Shown here one piece after another: positions 56,301 through 64,000 of a DNA stretch of 64,000 bases. This DNA is from Oscheius sp. JU75. Lineage: Eukaryota > Nematoda > Chromadorea > Rhabditida > Rhabditidae. Each line of letters begins with the position of its first letter. Position 1 is the stretch's first letter. The notes under the pieces were generated by a model that had not been told where the DNA came from, made no database searches, and saw nothing but the letters and a program-made list of their open reading frames with translations. The translations under genes were made by a program, and so were the position numbers. The DNA is taken from the NCBI GenBank assembly GCA_037178855.1, contig JASJZC010000002.1, forward strand, positions 6,522,501 through 6,586,500, given 5' to 3'.

Positions 56301-57046
56301 GATGCTTGGACAGCGACAGCGTCTTTGTCTTTCTCTGTCTCAGCTATTTCTCTCCTTGTCTCTCTGTTTTTCTATCTCTCTGTCTCTATGTCTCTTGTCT
56401 CTGTTTTTATGTCTCTCTGTCACCGTCTCCTCTTCATCCAAAATAACTTGGCTGTTTTGAAACGGATCGCCACGGCTCAGCGACCAGGAGGCAGACGAAC
56501 GCCAGTGACGGATGTGTCCCTTCTTTTATTATGTTTCCGAATTCTGAATTGCAATCAGACTCCCCGTTTCCCTTCTATTTTCATTTCCACCATTCAAACC
56601 GAAAATGAGTCTCTGCTTCAACCCGTATCTGCTTCTTCCGCCAGCCTATCGTCCAAGAATGGTCCCTTGGAGCAACTGTCTTGTGGTAAGACAAAACTAT
56701 TCATGTTTTTCTGATGACTGCACTGATTGTTGTGTCTGAATAAGCCACTTCTCCGACGTTGGCAGCATTCCACAGAGTGCTAGGATACTGTGGTTTCAAA
56801 ACTCTGTAGTTAAGACCTATTGTACTACTGTGCGTCGCTTCTAACTCATTTTTCAGCTCCAAGAACTAATTTTCTAGTTTTGACATGTTATGCAGAGTTG
56901 TAGAGCTTTGTAAAAAAAAAATTAAAATGCTGTAACATTGATTCTTGATGGCGAAAAGTGGGCTTAAATGTGTTACAGGGCGCGCCACGGTGCGCGCCTC
57001 CGAGTTTTGCGTTACTGTTTTCCGGTTCATGACGCGTCTTTCGAGC

Positions 57047-57105
57047 TCTATGATGTTCTGCACACTTGTAGAATTCAGTTCTACAAGTGTGCAGAACATC
57101 ATAGA
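57047..57105. repeat. Perfect 27-bp palindrome (hairpin) with 5-bp loop
   Basis: The left arm 57047-57073 and right arm 57079-57105 are exact reverse complements (core GATGTTCTGCACACTTGTAG), with the loop TTCAG. It is the cleanest hairpin in the window and a variant of the TGTTCTGCAAAGTTGTAGAG family. Confidence 0.85.
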
Positions 57106-59500
57106 ACTTTGTAAATATAGAAACCCTATAAACCTAAAAATGACTTATTGAGCCCAATAATCATGTTAGCAGAACTTCTCTATCTCTCGTCACTCCCGTT
57201 CTGCAGCTATCAGACCATGCAGATCTTTCCTCTGGGCATAAATTCTTCTGTGATGAGCAGCAGCAAGCTTCTCTTATCGCGTTGACCCCCTTATCGGTCT
57301 CATTTTGAAGAAAACTGGGAGAGAAAGCGACAAGACGTCAGTGGAAAATCAAGCGATGGGAGAGATCGATAGTGAGAGATGATTCACACACAGGCGCCGT
57401 AGCAGACCCCGAACAGTCGTCGGCAATTAGGCTTTTAGAAAATTGGATCAAGAGTTTAGGTACGATAGGGAGCTTGGGTACGGTAGATAGTTCAGAGGAG
57501 GGTGTGGTCTTGACTCATTGTTCATAGGGATACGATTGGTCATTTAAATGTATGGTACTCAAGGATCGTCGGTGTGACTGAACTGAACAAAGAATCAGTT
57601 CAAAGAGTTCACTGACTAGGCTTTCAGATTATGGTATTGGTATATCTGGGTAGTCAAGTGAGTTAGAGAGTCAGTAGCTACTCTGTTGGGGAGCTGATAG
57701 TTGAGAGACAAGGAGTTTTCATAGAAAGGACAGTACAAGACTGAGAGTCTCTAGACAGAGACTACTGAATAATCTGGTAGTCTACTAAGCCTAGCTACCC
57801 GTTCCAGTAGTGCTCTACCCCTATCTCTCAATGTCAAAATCTTTGGAGATGTTAGCAGAATTTTCCAGACAGAGTGTCAAGAGACATTTTGGTTCAGTAC
57901 CGACTGTCCAGAACTTCAATGTTTTCTGGTATAGTGGTAGGCAAGAAAGGTTAGAGGTTGCTGGACAGAGAGTCAATAGTCAATTGGACCAGTTCAGTTC
58001 AGGCACTGGTACCTTGTTAGTCAAGAGTACAGAGAGAGAGTCAAGAGTCAACTGGGTACTAGGACCTGTCCAATCACAAACAAATCAAATCTATTCACTC
58101 AGGTAGCCGAGAGAGTTAGTGACCCTTAGACAGAGAGCCACTGGAAAGAGTACCTGGATACCTGGTCCTGTCCGAACCACGGTACAAGGTGTTAGGGATG
58201 CTCCCGCCCATTCCCACACTCGCCCCAAGCGCCCTCATCATTTTCCGAGACCCCACCCCTTGGCCCAGCTGTCGTCTTCTGTCCTCTCCGCATCTTGCCT
58301 GGTCTCTAACCAGCCGTCTGGCCCCCGCGGCTCCGCCCCAGAGCGCATGTCGCGCGTTACAGAAATTCTTAGCGGCCATTCCAAACATTCCTGGCGGCTG
58401 CCCCGCATTTCTTCCCAACACTCCAGACCACGTGAACACAGATCTTCTTTAGGAGGCGTGGCCCCCCGGAATTAGCATCTTACCAGAAAAGGTGGGTCCA
58501 GAGCTACCGTAACCCGAGAGGAGAAATTTCATAACTACTCACAACATGGTACTGTTGGGTTTCAAGAGTCTCTGGTTTAGATCCTTTTGAATCCTAGACG
58601 GTACGGGTCGGCTCTTCCTCTAATTTCTACCATTAGGAACCCAAAAACTCCCTGATAACCTGTGATTCAGCTCAGTTTACTAGCGAGTTGATATGCCTCC
58701 TCCCTCTCTCTTTCACCTTGTCAGCTGACCCTTCGTCTCCACCCAAAAGACGATAGGAAAAGTTGGAGGTGCAAATGGGGAAATCAATTCGATCGGAGCG
58801 CTCTTGAACAATGGGAGATTCTCAGGCCGTTATAGGAACTTTGCGATGGTACTGTCTCTGTCACTGTCTTTCTGTCTCTCTGCCTCTCTGTCTTTGTCTC
58901 TTTGTCGCGCTGCCCCTTCCGAATGTACAGAAACCACTGTATACAGAATTATTAGTGTAAGTGCCGAATGTCCATTGGCCTCGAGCGCGAACGGCGTGTA
59001 AGAAACCGGTTCTGTTTGTTAATGGAGAGTGTCCTTCTTCGTCGTCTCTCCCGGGACATTACCAACTGATAAGAAGTCTCTGCGATCGACAGCGAGAGAG
59101 ACAGATCCGGCTGTGTGACCTTCGTCTGAGCCATTATCTCTAGAGAGACAGGGGGTGCTGCTGCAGCCAACCGTATTAGGAGACAACTACAGGTCAGCGA
59201 GAGAGAGACAGAGGGACAGGAGAGAGCGAGCCTTGTGCGGAGAGGGCCGGCTGCTTTTGTCACCGGGCAGATGGTTTTCCTTCTCCTCTCTTCCTCCTCC
59301 GGGAGACATCGATTTGGTGACAGAGGCTTCGGAACAGGAAAACCCGATAAAAGGGTGACTTTTTGTCCAACATAGACAATCCACGCACTTTTGAGAGAGA
59401 ACGGGTTCGCTAATCTTGTGAAATACTGTCATGGTCCTAATGGAAAAATTAACATTTAGCATTAGATTTCTTACAATTTGTGACACAAAAAAAGATATTT

Positions 59501-59557
59501 GCTGCACCGAGGAGTCGAAGTCGTGTGGACCGCAGTCCGACTGACTGAGCTTCTTAG
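59501..59557 (-). other. Truncated tRNA-like relic
   Basis: The minus strand reads AAGCTCAGTCAGTCGGAC, CTGCGGTCCACAC, GACTTCGACTCC. It shares CTGCGGTCCACAC with the relic at 60783, so the two are related. Confidence 0.4.
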
Positions 59558-59937
59558 GAAAGTTGACAGCAGTTTTCAGTTGCATAGACAAGCCTCTGTA
59601 CTTTTCTAAAGCCCTGTTCTGGATTGTTTACCAATCCAAATGTTTCCTTTTCAGTCTCTACATAAGATCCCGTGTAAAGTGTCGGTCCGACACGTGTGTG
59701 TGCTCGACCTTGTCGGGAGGTGGCTTCTCGAGTGGCTCCGAGCGAGACTCGACCTCCTGCTCCCGACCGGAGAAAGAACCCAATTCATACAAACTGGAAC
59801 CAGTTACATGACTTTTTCCTACCAATTGTTGTCAATGGGATTGGCAGTGGTAGTACATGGAGTTATGGGCAAGAAGTATGGTAGTAATTGGGACATATAG
59901 AGGTTCCGAAATACTCAATTTTCTGGTTGTACTGGAT

Positions 59938-59975
59938 ATCACAAGGCTTTAAAAAACGTTTTAAAGCCTTGTGAT
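59938..59975. repeat. Perfect 17-bp palindrome with 4-bp loop
   Basis: Arms ATCACAAGGCTTTAAAA (59938-59954) and its exact reverse complement (59959-59975) flank AACG. It directly abuts a TGTTCTGCAAAGTTGTAGAG-family core at about 59976-60020. Confidence 0.8.
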
Positions 59976-60782
59976 GTATGGCAAAGTTGTAGAGTTTTAT
60001 GTCTTCTACAACGGAACATGGTTTCCCGCCAATATTGTATCTTTGCAGAGTTTTGAGGCTTTACGCCCTCTCAGATTCATAGCTTTGGGCAGATTGGACG
60101 AGACGGTACGGGTGCTATTATTGGATAAGAATGGATGTGATGTCTAACAAAATTGTAGATCTTGATACGGTTTACAACTTTGTGGAACATGGCAAAAGCT
60201 GAAAAATGAGTTCTTGACACTCAAACATGACTTCTAAAAGAGTCGCCCCTGGTCACCTTACTCTCTCTTTGCTTACTGCCTGCCACCCCCAGTCGCCTCC
60301 TATAACAAACAGTTCGGCATTGATTGTTGCGTAGGCTTCTCTTTGCTTACTCATACACACACACGTCGTCCCGGGGTGTAAGTCCATTACATCTGTCCCA
60401 AAGTGTCAGGTGGCCAGGTGTCATAGATGGGTGATGTTCCCCTCTCGTTCCCGTTAGGCCGGATAAAGCAATCTCGAATTGGCATCTCTCACTCGTCAAG
60501 AAGCAAAGAAGAAATGTCGTCTTCTCTTCTCTGATAAGGGGAGACGCTCTTTCGGCGAAACAAACGGCTCGAGAGGGAACACCGAGAGGGAAGCAGCTGA
60601 CAGGAATCGATGGCTTCTATTGCTGAACAACATGAGCTTGTGACTCTGTGAGTCATTGTCGAAAAGAGACAACTGACAAAGGGAGCATCATGTCATGAAG
60701 AAGGAAGGGAAGAGAGAGGGTGATCCTTCAGGAAGAAAAGTTATCTAAAATGCTACCAAAAAAAGCTAAATAAGCTTTTATA

Positions 60783-60851
60783 TACCGAGAGATCGAACTC
60801 TAATGGTGTGGACCGCAGTCGAATTTCTTACCGACTGCACCACGGGGACGA
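60783..60851 (-). other. tRNA-like relic upstream of TEAD
   Basis: The minus strand reads GTGGTGCAGTCGGTAAGAAA, CTGCGGTCCACACC and AGAGTTCGATCTCTCG at tRNA spacing. The length is close to a real tRNA. The T stem is imperfect. Confidence 0.45.
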
Positions 60852-61044
60852 AGTGATACCGATTTTCAGTTGGACAAACGAATCTTCGCAGTTTTATAGT
60901 CATCTCTCCTTATCGAGTGACTCTACTTGGAAAAACATCCCAGAAATGCTAAGAATTTACCTTATCTCGCAATTTCCCATGACTGTGTCCAAAATCCGAG
61001 TCTTTCCTGACAAGTTGACTCATTACCAGACCATGATTTTTCAG

Positions 61045-63372
<2,328 letters not shown>

Positions 63373-63574
63373 AGGCGACCCCCGCGAACACTACCACATT
63401 CCATACGGTTACTAGTCCCAATTTTTGTGATGCCATCCGAGATTATTGACTAACATTCGTTCTGTATTTATGTGTAACATAAATTGTTGTGCAAGAGAAT
63501 TGACAATGAGAGACAGGTGTCGGCGCCTGACCAGTAACTTTCAGGCATTGGCGCTTATTGACCCTCGTTTTTAG

Positions 63575-63743
63575 GTTTAGGTCAAAATATGTCGCGTTGA
63601 TCCCCTCGGAGACTACCGGCCGCCCTCTGACTGTCGAGGCTCTCAACAGCTATTCCAAGGAACGCTGGAATCAGCTGGTCAAGGAGATCTCCGTTGCCGA
63701 ACCGATTCCACCAGAGATCTCGAAGTCGAATGATCCTATGTAG
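63575..63743 (+). CDS. Possible alternative last exon of TEAD
   Basis: After a TTTTTAG acceptor, an open exon encodes FRSKYVALIPSETTGRPLTV then EALNSYSKERWNQLVKEISV and ends SKSNDPM. It is in frame if a GTAGAG donor at 63369, which overlaps the TEAD stop codon, is used. The total would then be 1554 bp and 517 residues. The first form ends where other TEADs end, so this would add a 55-residue tail. A separate gene ending here is also possible, but no start codon is visible. Confidence 0.4.
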
Positions 63744-64000
63744 TCCTGTTTTAAGCTCAATTGTCTACTTTTGATAAATTAGTTGTTAACTGTCGTTACT
63801 CTAATTATCCAGCCTCTTTGGCTAGCAGTGGAGCTAATTGATGAGTGCGCGACTCCTCGACCCATACTCAGTTTAGTTCTCAGTTTAGTCTTTTTTGTGC
63901 GCGCTCCCGAAACAATGTTTCTGGAAAATCAGTCAACTATCTTAGCGATAGGCCCCAAAAACTACAAAGTTTCTTCACGGCAGGGCCCAGCTAAATCGGA
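63744..64000. other. Right edge, no gene seen
   Basis: 257 bp with no coding or repeat signal that I can support. Confidence 0.3.

Larger units (their letters stand above)
55177..61044. other. Gene-poor stretch upstream of TEAD
   Basis: Nearly 6 kb with no gene I can support. It holds a foldback (family A, about 56140-56300), CTCTGT microsatellites (56320-56430, 58850-58910), several TGTTCTGCAAAGTTGTAGAG hairpins (55640, 56885, 57047, 59970, 60150), a separate perfect hairpin (59938), and two tRNA-like relics (59501, 60783). The promoters of SCO1 and TEAD must lie at its two ends. Confidence 0.45.

Noticed and set aside
58189-58475. Overlapping proline-rich open frames on both strands
   Set aside because: Low-complexity, GC-rich sequence with no splice sites in phase and no family match.

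Overview
The window is nuclear DNA of an animal, most likely a nematode. Genes are split by many short introns (often 37-50 bp) with GT..AG ends. Almost every start codon lies 0-30 bp after a TTTCAG-type acceptor, as expected for spliced-leader trans-splicing. The strongest lineage marker is a seven-helix chemoreceptor of the nematode Sre type (40.0-41.6 kb). I cannot name the species. Coding spans below include introns; exon joins were checked by reading frame and family resemblance only.

Layout. 1.4-5.8 kb (minus): a cytochrome b5 reductase-like flavoprotein, an unrecognised gene with a possible frameshift, and a Golgi-type nucleotide-sugar transferase. 8.8-12.6 kb (plus): a DUSP11/PIR-1-type RNA phosphatase followed 170 bp later by a GTSF1-type double CHHC zinc-finger protein. 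Both families work in small-RNA silencing in C. elegans. A small oxidoreductase-like protein is nested antisense in the first GTSF1 intron. 12.8-18.0 kb (minus): a long unrecognised helical protein with an RGG tail. 18.9-20.2 kb (plus): mitochondrial ribosomal protein mL50. 22.3-28.7 kb (plus): SMC6. 34.1-38.8 kb (minus): two tandem ZC4H2-type zinc-finger genes. 40.0-41.6 kb (minus): the chemoreceptor. 47.1-55.2 kb (minus): SCO1 followed 161 bp later by TFIIF alpha, with a histidine-phosphatase-type gene nested antisense in a TFIIF intron. 61.0-63.7 kb (plus): a TEAD transcription factor.

The gene-poor stretches (5.8-8.8, 20.2-22.3, 28.7-34.1, 41.6-47.1 and 55.2-61.0 kb) hold GACA/CTCTGT-type microsatellites, foldback repeats of two or three kinds, a mariner remnant, a kinase-like pseudogene fragment and many degenerate tRNA-like sequences. 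At least 17 tRNA-like relics occur on both strands, nine of them inside introns of seven different genes.

Most genes are housekeeping (respiration, mitochondrial translation, transcription, genome stability). The standout biology is the PIR-1/GTSF-1 pair, together with the unusual density of tRNA-like and hairpin sequences.
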